Assembly: GCA_021030915.1 (NCBI GenBank)
Contig: JAGEMR010000092.1
Span: 1 to 64,000, forward strand
Direction of reading: 5' to 3'
Source: Astrothelium macrocarpum
Lineage: Eukaryota; Ascomycota; Dothideomycetes; Trypetheliales; Trypetheliaceae
Length of the DNA: 64,000 bases
This document shows, piece after piece, positions 43,106 through 55,510 of the stretch (position 1 is its first letter; the number at the start of each line of letters is the position of its first letter). A program made the translations under genes and the position numbers. Under the pieces are notes generated by a model. That model saw nothing but the letters and a program-made list of their open reading frames with translations. It made no database searches and was not told where the DNA came from.

Positions 43106-45891
43106 TCACCGGTCTCTATCATAATCGCCCCGTTCGAGGTCTCGGTCTCCACTGGTATCCTGCAATGGTAGGGCCGCGTTGGGGGAATCGTTTCGACTGT
43201 ACGCCGCTCGTTCCTGTACATCTGTGGCATCCTCGTCTGTTGCGTGGTCATTGTTGTGTTGATCCTGTGAGAGCTGAGAATGCAAAGAGATAGTCCGTTG
43301 GAGCGAACGGACAACATCGCCTTTGCAAATGGGACAAGTGCGCCGTCGCGTTGTCAACCATGGTGTACTGCCATCTTGATTAGTCTCGTTTTGGGAATTG
43401 AGGGCATTGCATCCTGTCAACAACGCAGTGGCAAAACTTACATGCAATCTTGATGAAATTCATGCCCACACGGTAGACTCATGACTCGAGACACACCATC
43501 GACATATTCCTCCAAGCAAACCACACATTCTCTCTGCTTGCCACCATACCTTCTTCTCCATTCAGCCAGCCCTGCATCTCGCTTTTCCTGCTGTGCATAG
43601 CTGCCTTCGCCTGGCTCTTCTAGCTCGCCGTGATTTTCTTCGGTGGCAATGGCTCGCGCGATCATTGGCGTGGGAATGGAGCTTGCAGTTCTCGCTCTTG
43701 GTCGAGCTCGTGAACTTCTTCCACCGCCACTTTGTAATAGTGGCGTTGTAGAGGTCGCTGATGTTGGAGTTGCAATGGGGCTACCACTTGACGTTGTTGA
43801 GCTTGGCAGTGTTTGATACGTGCGCACTGGCAACCTCTCGACGACTGACTTGGGTGCCCGCCATCTTCGCCGGCGTATGCGACTGCGCAAAAGTAAAAGG
43901 GCATAAACCACAGTAAGAGTAACGAGTGGAGACACAACGAGAACCAGGAGAGTATCGAAAAAGGGAGACGACGACATCGAGGTAGGTGTAAGAGTAACCC
44001 AAAGGCCATCACGAGATTCTGCACTAAATGACTTGGACGGAGAGGTGTGTAAGACGTTGGGTGATGCTGGATGTGGCCGAGTAGACTTTGTATTTTGAGC
44101 GTTGATTGAATTGTGATGGTCAGAGACATCTTCAACGTCTTGGCCCCAAGGATGACGCCAATTTCCGGACCCACTCCCAGATTTATCTGATATTACTTCT
44201 TCATCAGAAGATTCGAAAGCCTGCGATTTCTTTTTAGACGTCCCGGGACTGTTGGCTCGATCATCATGCAAGCCGTATTCGCCACTGCCAGGAGTAATGC
44301 TGCCACCCTTCAACTGAGGAACGGTACTAGTGCTAACTGACTGCGTGCTTGCAGAACGACTCGCCGGATGTTTGGTTAATGTCTGAGTATTGGGCGTGAC
44401 GGCATCGGCACCTACCAGATCCGGGTCGCGCCAGTCATGAACGCCTATCACAAAGTCATCGCTTGTTGGCTTTCGCCCCAAAGCCGTTGTAGACGTAGAC
44501 GAAGTAACAAGTGCCTTCGCCTTGGATGTGCTCGTTGTCACGTATGTTGACTTCGAGGAGGTTGTGGTCAGTGTGAATTCAGAGTCCTTCCACTCTTCTA
44601 AAACCCAATCAACCTGCCCACTGCTTGGAGGTCGTCTCGAGTCCTGTCGCTGAGAATCGCCGGCGCCAGATATCAGACCGAATACTGATGCTATAGATCG
44701 CATGAACCCTGCCCGCTTTACTTGATCGTGCGCGGACTTGACTTGCTCAACTCGAGGAGTTTTGGGTGGTGATCGCACATTCATGGTAAGCTTAGTTTTT
44801 GGAGCAGACGTAGTAGAAGTAGTGGTAAAAGTCGGCCCAGACGCATCCTCTTCATGTTCAGCAGGTGAAACATCCTTCACCCCTTTCGCGAACTTTTTGT
44901 TGGGGCCTGTCTTAGCTGGCAGCGTAGAGTCGTCTCCAACAGGAAAGCCACCAAGATAGCCACCAGATGGTATTAAACCCGCAAGCAGATGAGCTGTCAT
45001 TCTGGATGTGAACAATGCTGGGATGGTGACGTTTGATGTGTCCCCCCGAGCGTACATGGTAACAAGTGGTCCTCCGCGAACGTCGTCTCCCACAATCAGA
45101 GCAGTGCCTCCACGTCGCTGCACCCATTTGACTTTTTCAAGGAAACCACATCCACCCCTACTCAGCAAAACAACTTTTCCTGCAATTTCTGCGCCTTCTT
45201 GTATGGATTGTATATCTGCGTGGGCAGACGCCTTCCCTCCCTTCCGCCGGACCAGATCGCTTGGATTGGTGGCCACACTGTTCGTAATTGCTTGGTGCAG
45301 ATAATCGTCCGTACCGTCGTCTCTCGCTGGTGATGATGCATCCATCTCTTCTAAATCGCCATTTTCAGGAGTCAAATCCTCGGTAACCCTGCCACTGTTT
45401 TTGTCCTCGACAGCGGCAATGTTATCCTGCGTCTCGGCCTTCATACCCAGCCTGCCCTTGGTAAGTCGGGCAGCGGATTTTGCATTGAGCGCGAGTTTTT
45501 GATCTGGTCCTGTCCAGCCCGGAACATCACTGCACCCAAGCTCCCCTTCGGCTCCTGTGACAATGCCTCCACGATTAAGGCTGTCATCTCCGAAACCACT
45601 GCCAATCCAAAGCTGACCACTGAGTCCTCGGGATGGTAGAGTGGGACCGAATGCCGCAGGCCTGGCAAGGAAGAAAGTTGAGTTGTCGTCTGTCAGGCTG
45701 ATTATGGCAGAAGGTGGAAAAAGTGACGAAGGAGTATGGAAGGAGAAGAGCGAATGTATTGCCGTCCTTCTCCTGTCATCGGCTGAACTCTGAGGTGCTG
45801 AGGCATGAAGGGTTGTGTAGAGAAGAGCAGTGAGGGCGATGATGCAAGACAGCAACGACAGGACGAGACGAAGAGGACGCATGAAGGGCAT
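43106..45891 (-). CDS. PA-TM-RING E3 ubiquitin ligase-like membrane protein
   Basis: Two exons, 45891-43442 and 43367-43106, give 903 residues. I take ATG 45891 because the frame upstream has no ATG. The N-terminal hydrophobic segment (LVLSLLSCIIALTALLYTTL) is a signal or anchor. A protease-associated domain lies at about 190-315 (GKVVLLSRGGCGFLEKVKWV). A long Ser/Thr-rich linker follows. The main membrane span is near 650-680 (LVLVVSPLVTLTVVYALLLL). The RING-H2 finger is CVVCLEEY...LPCGHEFHQDC, completed across the intron by ITPWLTTRRRTCPIC. PA-TM-RING ligases sit in Golgi, endosome or vacuole membranes and ubiquitinate membrane proteins. The length is unusually large because of the linker. 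Confidence 0.9.
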
Positions 45892-47022
45892 GGCGATAGT
45901 GTCGTCACAAAGCGAGCGCCTCAAAACTGAAGGTTAACAAGTAAGCACAAGGGTCTAAGGCAAGGCTGCACCAGCTATACGGAGGGCGCTATGAGATCAT
46001 GACGGTGTTTTTAGCTGGTGGTGGTAAGACGTAGCCGAGATGGACATTTGGCGTAAGGACAAAGCGTTGCAAGACTTGAAGGGAATTAACAGAGAAAGAA
46101 GGCTGCTCTCGTTCCAAAAGAGAATTCGATCCCGAGGCACAATCGCCAGCGGTTGTCAGGCAGACTGTGGTCACAGGGCGCGGTGCTAGGCACGGGACAG
46201 TGAAGCCAGCAATGGCGTACGTGCTTCCCTGATGGAGTTGCGGGGAACACGTGACGTTTCCTCTACTTTTGCGTCCCAGCGACCGGGACCGAATTAATTT
46301 TTTTGCTAGCATCAGCGACACCTGACGCGTCTTCGAGCAGACAATAATTTTACAATGGCATCACTATCCAAAATGGAGTGTAACTAATAAATAGTACGGC
46401 CTGCCATGAATCTCAGAATTTACAGTGTTCTAAATCGAGCGACGTCACCAGCATCAGCATCAGCATCGGCGGCAGCCACAACAAACGAAAAGCAACGACC
46501 CGTGAGCCGCGCCGCCAGTAATCGCCCCTTAGCCATACACTCTCCCACTGCTAGTAGCACGTCCGACACGGTGGATCGGCACTGGGGAGGTGCGGCTTGG
46601 TCTCGCTTGCCGTCGATCTCGATTCATCTTGCCTATCAACTCGCACTTTTGAGCTCTATCCCTCTTGTGTCTCCCGTCATGACGCCCCAAAACATTAGGT
46701 TATTAATTTCTTTCTCCACGCTGTACTACCACGCCTCCTCCTTCAACTCGTAAGGTTCCTTCCTATCCTCCGTCACCTAACCTCCATTTTGCCTTCCTTA
46801 CCTCCTCGTGCTTGGCTCTTCCTGCGACTCAGCTCTTCTTTAATCTTGAACTTATTCATCTCCCGTTCACTTCCATTACGTTCAGTTTCCTTTGCTTCTT
46901 GTGTCCTGTTTGTCATTTTTTTCCCTCTTCTTTCCTACCACCTACGTGATTAGGCTTGCCCATTGTCTAAATCTTTCTACACTTCATCTGCCTCAAAGCA
47001 CACCTCAGTAGACCGCTTCAAA
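45892..47022. other. Intergenic with pyrimidine-rich leader before the aquaporin
   Basis: This stretch carries the divergent promoters of the RING gene and the aquaporin. From about 46750 to 46950 the plus strand is C/T-rich (for example tccttcctatcctccgtcac), the type of leader seen before well-expressed fungal genes. A 115-codon frame at 46406-46753 is Ser/Ala-rich and unsupported. Confidence 0.5.
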
Positions 47023-48554
47023 ATGAACGTCAACAAGCCCGCTTCTGGCATCGTGCTGCCCTTCACTAAACCGAAGGTGCAAGAGGCAAATGCCGGCCAA
47101 CGTCTGCGTGGTCTTGAATGGATGTCCAACAGCGTCCGCAATCATTTTATTGCTATGGCTGGTGAATTCGTCGGCACCTTTCTGTTTCTCTTCTTCGCCT
47201 TTGCAGGAACTCAAGTTGCCAATGCCGCCGCCGCTGGAGCAAATACGTCGGGTGGTAGTCTTTCCCAAGCACCAAATGCTTCGGTTTTGCTTTATATTGC
47301 CCTTTCATTCGGCTTCAGCTTAATGGTGAATGCGTGGGTGTTTTTTAGGATCAGCGGAGGCCTTTTTAATCCTGCGGTACGTTTGTTTTGTTCTACCAGA
47401 TATCAGTCTTTCCCAATTGTCGTTTCATAAATCAGTCTAATAACCGGGGCGCAATCTAGGTCACTATGGGCATGGCCTTGATCGGTGCCGTCGGATGGCT
47501 TCGAGCCGGACTTGTTTTCCTATCCCAATTGCTTGGCGCCATGTGTTCCGCTGCAGTTGTTTCGGCATTGTTTCCAGGCCCACTGAACGTCAAGACAGCC
47601 TTGGGTGGTGGAACATCTATTGCAAGAGGTCTTTTCATCGAAATGTTCTTGACCTTCATGCTGGTCTTTACAATTTTCATGCTTGCTGCCGAGAAACACA
47701 AAGGGACCTTCATTGCACCTGTGGGCATCGGATGCGCGCTTTTTATTGCTGAACTTGCCGGTATGCCCGCCAAAAAATACCTTGCATCATTAAAGCCTCC
47801 CTCTCCAACATGGCTATTACTCTAATTTCTTCAAAATTCCAAATCTCCACAGGCTAACGAATATTTCTTCTTCACAGGTGTTTGGTATACCGGAGGCTCC
47901 CTCAATCCTGCACGTTCATTCGGACCCTGTGTCGCTCTTCGATCTTTCGAAGGTTACCACTGGATCTACTGGATTGGCCCGATGCTCGGTTCACTCCTCG
48001 CCGTTGCGTTCTACAAGTTTGTCAAGGTTCTCGAATACGAGACGGCGAATCCCGGGCAAGACATGAATGCTGCAGAGGCCGAAGCTTTCAGTGAAGAAAA
48101 GCCCAGCGGTGATGAAGAGATGGGCTATGGACAACAGTCGGCGACTGCCGCAGGTGCGCGAGGAACTGCTGCCATAGCATCAAACATCAATTTATCATCA
48201 CCGGAGAGAGAGGCCTTGTCACGCTGAACTAAGCATTTCTGTCTTTTAGGAGCCACTCCAGAACGTGACATCACCGGCACTCAGCGCAGTCCAACAACCA
48301 CAGCAAAGAATGTCGGCAGTGGATTTGGAAGGACTGGAAGGACAAGAGATCGTGCGTACGACGGTATCTCTGAAGAGAATGTAAATGGTAATAATGCCCA
48401 GCCAACTCCTCTGAGCACCCCCGTCTGCACTCCCAAGATTGGTACGACCCCCGTAGCTAGGCCATCGCGTATTGCAGGGTCGGATGGATATTCGCATTCG
48501 GGATTCAGACCGTCCCCAGACTCGTCTCAACAGCAGATTGGAGGAACTGTTTGA
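47023..48554 (+). CDS. Aquaporin (MIP family)
   Basis: Four exons, 47023-47376, 47460-47760, 47878-48153 and 48250-48554, give 411 residues. Both pore boxes are intact: SGGLFNPAVT, formed across the first junction, and GGSLNPARSFGP. About six membrane spans are visible, starting with MAGEFVGTFLFLFFAFAGTQ. The Arg after the second NPA and the short loops fit a water-selective aquaporin rather than a glycerol channel. The C-terminal tail is long and Ser/Thr/Pro-rich (about 150 residues, likely cytosolic). If the last intron (GTGCGC...TTTTAG) is retained, the protein instead ends at 48227 with a shorter tail; both frames are open, so I cannot decide. Confidence 0.88.
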
Positions 48555-51500
48555 ATGCGTTTCCTAAGCAGGTCATGTTTGCTTTTGGTTGGGCTTCTCA
48601 TTCACTTTCAAACCTACCCAAATTCCCGCTTTTGTGAGACATAACACTCATAACTGCTTACACCTGTAGGACCTAACCCTTTACGTTACGGTCGGGAGTC
48701 TAACCAGTCGGTCGATGATAGAAATACGAGACAGGAAGGGCGCCTTTCTGTACGCCGATGGCTTATGAGGTGGTCCATGTATTCAATGGCATACATGTTT
48801 CCTTCATGAGTAGTGCCTAGAAAAACCGGCATTTTTGTCTTAGATGCTACTGAGATGCTAGGTAGTAGCCGTGAAGAATGTCAGTGAGCACTGCATAAAA
48901 CACATAGCTGTGTAGAGCAAAGTCAAGCATAGACAGATCTTCCCATGTGAATTTATGAGAAAGTTCTCGCTTACCATTTTGGCTATTGGTGGCACCGGCG
49001 AAACACCCTATAGAACACATCAGGTCTTTCTGTGCCCGATGGCAACGATAGCGTTCGGTGTAAAGTTTACGCCACAACCTGATCAGGTAAGATTGGGTAA
49101 TCCACATGCGTGCTTGACAAAAGAAATACCGGATACACTTGTCCTGGAATGTTCTCCCGCTCTTTGGGTACCCGCGTGGATCGCAATTTCTGGCGGAGGT
49201 ATGACCGTTTCTGATGAGGAATAGGGCCGGGCCTTTCCGTATTCTAAGCTTTGTGGACCTTTTAAACCCAAAGCTTGCTTGAAAGGATAAATGCAAATCC
49301 ATCAATGCCCTTATCTTAGTTGCGCATGCCCGTTTTTGGGCCAAGACCGACCAGCACTTTCATGCAAGCCTTTCCATTTTGTTTACGTGCCAATATTCAG
49401 GCGGGTAAAGATGGTCAATACAAGGCGAAATTGGGAAGCGATTCGACAGGCAATTGAATGCTGCATCCTTGCAATGTTCATTCCTATAGGTAGTCTTATT
49501 AAGATATCCCACTCTATGACATATTGTCTTCTGACACAGGTGCCTTACCTTGCCACCTTGACTACCTTATTCCTTCACGGCCTAACACATGCATGTGATT
49601 GGAGCCACAGAGTGGGTCTGCTGTTCCTTTCCGTAGCAGATTGCTATTAAAGGTAGGTGCGTGTGAATGTTCCTGATTACTATTCCACCTACCCTCAGTT
49701 TCTACTCGCCTCGTATTCAACTGCCGTCAATCCTTTTCGGCCCGATAGAATGATTCTCAGAGCTGCTACTTTAGCACAACCGAGGAGGACTTGACTTAAG
49801 GTAAATCCCGTAAGTAGAATCAGAGAATGAAACACAAAGCCCCAAAGTTTTGATCCTTACAGTGAACCCTAGTGGCGATCGGTTCGCTGTGCCTGCGCAA
49901 TTAAAAGTTTAATGGCGGCTAAAACGGGACAAGAGCGTGCCTAGTCAAGGGACTTCAGGGAGCTTCGGAAACAATACTTGAGGGTCCCCGGACTTAGCAC
50001 TCAGAATTGCAGTCGTCGCGAGAATGCACTAAGCGTTTCATCCATCCCGCTGGTATCTTGCTCGGCGAGAACGAAGCGATTGCTTCGAGAAAGTGCATGC
50101 GGAATAAACGCCATGCCTAAGCCGATTTCAGCCATGAGACAAATCGAAAATGCGTTCAAATGACGGGCAGCTTTTGAATCATTGCTGCGCATGGAAATGA
50201 GTCTTCATCTGCCGAGACTCTCGGCAATCGTACGCATGCCACGTATAGGTCATTATATCTACAGGTGGCTTGAGGCTGATCGAACTGTGTTAGAGATAAA
50301 CTTTGACATGTTATCAGAAACGTTTTTTATCATTTCGGGAATGACGAATTTGGTCAGTCCCAGTAAACGCCGACCGGTACGAAACTCAAATTTTGACTTT
50401 CCCAGGCCCATAAACGGCAATGTGGTTTGAACAACATGTTTATGGTTCCACGTTTTTAGACAACAATGTCTTTAATATTTTTTTAACCCACAGTAAAGTA
50501 AAGTAGAAAATTTTCTATCGGTACGGTCGATCTCCCACGTGAAAATCAGGGGCACGTTCCTTCAGGAGTGCAGATTCGCAGGGATAGCGAGATCTTCGGC
50601 GTCGAATCAGAACTGCGAATTGGCCTCTCCTCCCTGTCTGGCAAAATACAATAAGCATCAACGGACAGGAGGGCCTCCGTGGGCCGGCATCAGGGTTGCA
50701 GCGGCGACAGGAACACCTGTCCGACCCTTGACGTCCATCTTTGAATTCTGCAGGGAGCTTGCGAGAGAGCGTGCAGGGCCATGCAGGACCCAGGAGTTAG
50801 CCTGGTCCAGGGAGCGTTGCAGAGTTGCGACGAGCACAGGCAGCTTTTCAATGAGAGAGGCGCACCAAATCCTCAATTAACCGGTCACCCTTAGAATGGT
50901 GCTGTTGGTACTGCAGAGAGCGACTGTGCCACAGCCAAGCGAACCAGTCGGCAGATTTTCTGAGGACGAAGACATTCTAGACTAAATCGTAGGGGATCCT
51001 GCAACACGAGCGCTGATTGCCTGGGTGCCTGGCATGCATCCTGGGAATTCATCGATCTGCAAACTGCATCATGTTCCTTTTCGCTTGCCCTTGACAGATC
51101 TCCCGCTTTGACAGTACAAGGCTACATCCACCTGAGTGGATAAACAGAGAGGTAAGCGCTTGATGTAATCTACACTCTTCGTCCGAGGTACGCGAAGCTA
51201 CCCGATGATATGTGGATAAGCTGAAGAATTTCCCCGCATCTTCCCGCCCTACCAGACCGTGTAAAAAGCAACCAGCCGTATTATCTGCATTGACCAATTT
51301 GGGAGATGTAAGTTAATAGGGGTAACGCATATTCATAGTGATTTCATGCACCACCATGTCAGACACTCGACTTACCTTTGGCCATTTGCGCCCGCAGGCA
51401 AGCCAGCGTGCGCATTTTGGTGGGTAGTCGAAGCGTAATTGTTGGACTTCAATGTGGGATAGTCTTTGGGTTTCGCAGACCGCCTCTAAGGCATCTATTG

Positions 51501-52553
51501 GGTTCCGAGTCAATGCAAAATCCGCATTCGACGGCGAAACCGAAATGCTTCGGATGCTAACGCTATATGTCGCAACTCCGTTGGGCTGCCACATGGGCAA
51601 GACTTGCTGAGGCTGAGAAGCAGCTTTCCAATTGGCAAATTTCCAATTCTCCACCCATCCCTCACAGCTTATCGAGTGTACGGGATTACTCTCGTCCGCC
51701 GCCTGACTCCTTGAAGCTAGGCGAATCTATCACACCGGTTGACCGCATTCCATGTGGCTTCCCACCAACATTGTGCTCTCGACTCATTCATGCTAATGAT
51801 GCCCAGCTGCTCATATGCACACCTTCAGCATGGACCAGCCGGATCCGTCCGTCTGATACGGACACAATTTCAACTAGTCATCACGAATACCCATATGGGC
51901 GTCGCATGTGGATTTGGGGCTGACCTACGCCCCATGGTCTCGAGCCGTTGGCGCGCCAGGCACGAAAGATGGCTGCCAGACGCTCTGCACGCCATCACGG
52001 CGACGTGGACGACATTTTCGGCCTTCAGATCCTATCTTCGTGCTGTCTGCTCCGAGATGCCTGATCCAAGTAGGCCAATCTAGTTTTCCGCCATCATGCA
52101 CCCCTGTAGACACACCCTAGCGTATTTGTAAGGCCTCGTGGTAAGCATTAGAGTAAGATCTCTCTTTTAGATTCCTCAATTCCGCCCTCATCGTTATTTT
52201 GTCGTTGCTTCAGAATCTGCAGCCTTCCGTCCAAGGATTTGTGGAGTACATGATTCACGTGGAATGCGGATATACCTTATCAAGCGTGACTTTCTTCCTT
52301 GGGATCTGACGGTCCAGAGTTACACACGATTGTTATCCATTTGAAACCTGACATTTTCTGGAAATTGCGAGGAATGCACCTGACAATGCAGCATTGGTCA
52401 TTGTGTTGACGTTATTGTTGGCTATTGTGTTGGCATCTTTTCGAATCACTCATTTATCGAAAATTTTCTGCCTCGTCAACAGACCTCGATTACCTTTGCA
52501 CCTGATAGCAACAAAGACAGCCATCAGCAAGAGCCTCAGCACCAGTCTTCATA
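48555..52553. other. Gene-poor region of about 4 kb
   Basis: Composition is ordinary, not RIP-like, yet no frame has a recognisable domain or plausible splice partners. The longest frame is a 165-codon minus-strand stretch at 48847-49344 without family resemblance. A Pro/Ala/Gly-rich plus frame at 50539-50880 is also unconvincing. It could hold non-coding RNA, decayed genes or the extended control region of the downstream GPCR. Confidence 0.45.
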
Positions 52554-53986
52554 ATGTTCCGATCCAGTGCTGCCGTGGTTCTTGCGAACACCACTCTCAA
52601 ACCGCTTCCATCAGATCTTCACACTGGTCTTATGATCACCACTGCTTTTGGCTTTTTGTCATTCTTTTCGTCGATAGCTCTTTTCCTTGTGCTTACATAT
52701 CGAATCATACGATGGAGACAAAAGCACCAACGGTTTCCAAATCAATTCCTCTTTCTCATCTTCAACCTAGCTCTTGCTGATATCCAGCAATCTCTTGCGT
52801 TCCTTTTGAATGCAAACTGGCTAGCACGAGATGGCATTTTTGTCCACGATAGCACCTGCTTTGCACAGGGCTGGTTCGTGAGCACCGGAGACTTGGCCAG
52901 TGGAGTCTGGTGTCTCGCTATTGGTGTACACACGTTTGCGGATTTAATTCTGAATTTCCGGTTGAGCACAGGAAAGTTTGTGGCCGTAGTGGCAGGCCTG
53001 TGGACCTTTGTGTACGGGTGCGCAATCATTGGTGTTGCCATGCATCCAACAGACTTTTACGTGCGAGCTGGTGCTTGGGTGAGTCAATTGATTCCCATAA
53101 AAGTTCTCACACTAATCAGGAATCCAGTGCTGGGTAAACGATAAGTATGACACCGAACGTCTCTATCTCCATTACCTCTGGATCTTTATTGCTGAATTTG
53201 CCGTCATCATCCTCTACGCTGGTAAGTTGCCAGAGAACCTTCCAATATGCCTTCTGAGCCCTTGTACTGCACCAGTGGGAGGCACACTGTGCTAGCCATA
53301 AGAAAGCTTACAGATCGTTGACTGACTTTACTTCAGCCATGTTCGTGCTCCTCCACTATCGTATTCGTACACACGTGATTTCGAATGCAGAGACAGCACA
53401 CGCCCGACGTGCAGCCAGATACATGGTCATTTACCCGATTGTTTACGTATTTTGCACGCTGCCCCTGGCCTCTATGCGTATGGCCTCTATGCGCCACGAT
53501 TATATCCCATTCACAGCTCTGACGGCCGCTGGAGCTATCATTACCTCGAACGGCTGGCTCGATGTGTTCCTCTACACGTTGACGCGTCGTGTTCTGATTC
53601 TCTCCAATTCGGATGCGGACTCAGCTCTTGACCAAATGCGTGGTCTTGACACATTCGCATTTCGGCCAGATAAGGAATGGGGGACAACGACAACAATCAC
53701 AGCATTGAAGGTCCCGAAGATCAAAGGTCATCATGGATCCCATCGTTCCAGAGCTTCCAGGGCTGGGTCACGTGCTGTGACGAGACTGGGAAGTAGGGCA
53801 GGAAGCGAAGAAGAGTTGTGGCGGTCCCGAATGGGCGGTGCTGATACCCCAGTGGTGAAGAAAGAGACAGAGGTTCATGTTAGCAGTGAACCAATGGAAC
53901 TGGCAGAGTTTGCCGGGACCCCATACGTTAAAGAGTTGGAACGAACGTCGAGTTTTGAAACCGAAAAGGACGAGAAAATAAGGTGA
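52554..53986 (+). CDS. G-protein-coupled receptor, Git3/cAMP-receptor-like
   Basis: Three exons, 52554-53078, 53128-53221 and 53337-53986, give 422 residues. Seven hydrophobic segments can be counted. They start with LMITTAFGFLSFFSSIALFL and FLFLIFNLALADIQQSLAFL, the latter the conserved second helix with LALAD. CWVNDKYDTERLYLHYLWIF, which opens exon 2, is the loop and fifth-helix signature of fungal Git3/cAMP-receptor-like proteins. The C-terminal cytosolic tail (about 120 residues) is rich in Ser, Arg and Glu (SRASRAGSRAVTRLGSRAGS). Such receptors signal nutrients or unknown ligands through heterotrimeric G proteins; the ligand here is unknown. Confidence 0.87.
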
Positions 53987-55510
53987 AGTGCTATTGGAGC
54001 GGCCTCGATCAACTTCTTGCACAAAATTTTTATCCAACAAGCAGAGCATGAGTTATTGTGTCTGCAAAGTATATATCAATAGGGTGGTCATCTGCAGCGT
54101 CTTTTGTTTAGCATGGTTCAGCGTGTAATTTTAGCATAGCCAAAGGTACAGCCTTGGCAAAAAGAGGAAATGTTGTTGAAGAGGGACACAAATCCTTGTC
54201 GGTCAGCTAGGGCTCTCGAAAGTGTATTGTATAAACACATCACTTTGCACCATATCGACAATCACTTTTGCTGTAACACTGTGAGTCACTTTCTTAGCCA
54301 AGGTTTTAGCTCCAAGGTATACAAACCCGCCATTCCCAGATTTTCTTCCTTGAGGCAATTTCTTCCATATTTTTATCTTCCACAGACTTTAATCAATATC
54401 TTTTAATCAGCACGTTCTCTTCGATATTTGTATGATTATCTGCATTTCTCTTTTCTTTTTTTGACCCCTGCTCCTCTGTCTAGGGCGCTTCCCTCGTTCG
54501 ATGAGGTGGCCGTGAAACGGAAACTGAGTTGAGCATCCGATTGTTTTTCGTTCCAGTATCATTATGAGCATTGATTACTCCCATTACCCGAATTCTTGTG
54601 GAAAAATCCCATTGTTTGTTTTACCCCACAGTATTTTTACAGCAGTACGCGCTCTCGTCCAAAACTTCGACTCGTTGAATTTCTGGCAATAATCAGCGAC
54701 GCCACGAAACCGAAAGAGCCCCGGATTGTGCAGATACTTGTCATAGGAGCTCTGCGGACGCTGTTGACGACGAAGACTCAACCGAAGATGAGTCTGAAGC
54801 TGCAATGTCGGTTAATCCAGTCGTCTTTGAGCGTCACACGGCAAAGACTCATTCAAAGGAACGACTCCACAACACAAAAAAAAAGAAAAAAGAAAAAAAA
54901 AAAAAGCCCCCCCCTTCGAATCCTGCACATCTCTGTCACAATAGCTCTGCAGACTCTGAAAACGACGAAAATTCAAACGATGATAAATCCAACGCTGTAT
55001 CATCGGCTGACCCAGTCGGCTTCATACGTCACAAGTCAAAGACTCGTACAAAGTGCCAACGCTTTTACGAGAATAAAAGAGTTTTCGAATTGTGCAGATC
55101 TTTGTTGCAACAATTTTGCAGACTTTGATAATGACCGTGAAAATTCAAACCGATTTTGAAGCTGGAATTGCACTATCGATTGACCCAGTCGACTCAGCCA
55201 ACCTTATGTGTCACATGTCAACGACTAGTGCAAAAGAACAGCTTGAGGCTCACAATGCTCTGGATATTGAGTAAATGTGTGCAGAGGATGAAGACAATGG
55301 AGAAGAATCTGAGGTGAATGCGTGGACACCGCCCCACTGAGGAAAATTGGGATCTTCTGACCTGCAGTTCGACAATACACAGCCTTCATCACGGCTATTT
55401 TGGCCTAGATATAATCGTGCTGTAATCTTGACACTTACTTGCAACACCCAAGACTGTCCAGAGAAACACCTACCGCAAAGGAATCCCAGCATTTGAAAGT
55501 TGCTACAAAC
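53987..55510. other. Intergenic with a triplicated sequence, no firm gene
   Basis: This contains the tandem triplication at 54721-55235. A short ATG frame at 54564 (MSIDYSHYPNSCGKIPLFVL...) ends just before the first copy and might be a first exon. No complete model can be built. Confidence 0.45.
54721..55235. repeat. Diverged tandem triplication of about 145 bp
   Basis: Three related copies lie at about 54721-54863, 54916-55058 and 55086-55235. Each starts near TGCAGAT or TGCACAT, passes a CTCTGC/TTTTGC-AGAC word, and reaches a GACCCAGTCG-like core and CACAAGTCAAAGACT-like ending. In one frame the first two copies encode an acidic then basic peptide (copy 2: SSADSENDENSNDDKSNAV, then ADPVGFIRHKSKTRTK); the third is frameshifted. 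Copies 1 and 2 are separated by a run of A/G followed by eight C (about 54878-54914). This may be a decayed or rapidly evolving repeat gene. Confidence 0.65.

Noticed and set aside
42922..43317. 131-codon minus-strand frame
   Set aside because: It overlaps the last RING-gene exon in a different frame; the RING frame has the conserved Cys pattern, this one does not.
46406..46753. 115-codon Ser/Ala-rich frame before the aquaporin
   Set aside because: Low complexity and no family features; more likely leader or promoter sequence.
48847..49344. 165-codon minus-strand frame in the gene-poor gap
   Set aside because: No recognisable domain, no splice partners and irregular composition; probably chance.
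50539..50880. 113-codon plus-strand frame in the gap
   Set aside because: No family resemblance and an opposite-strand frame of similar quality over the same bases.
54596..55159. 187-codon frame through the triplicated sequence
   Set aside because: Begins at a non-ATG codon and runs through a Lys homopolymer tract; the other frame fits the repeat copies better.
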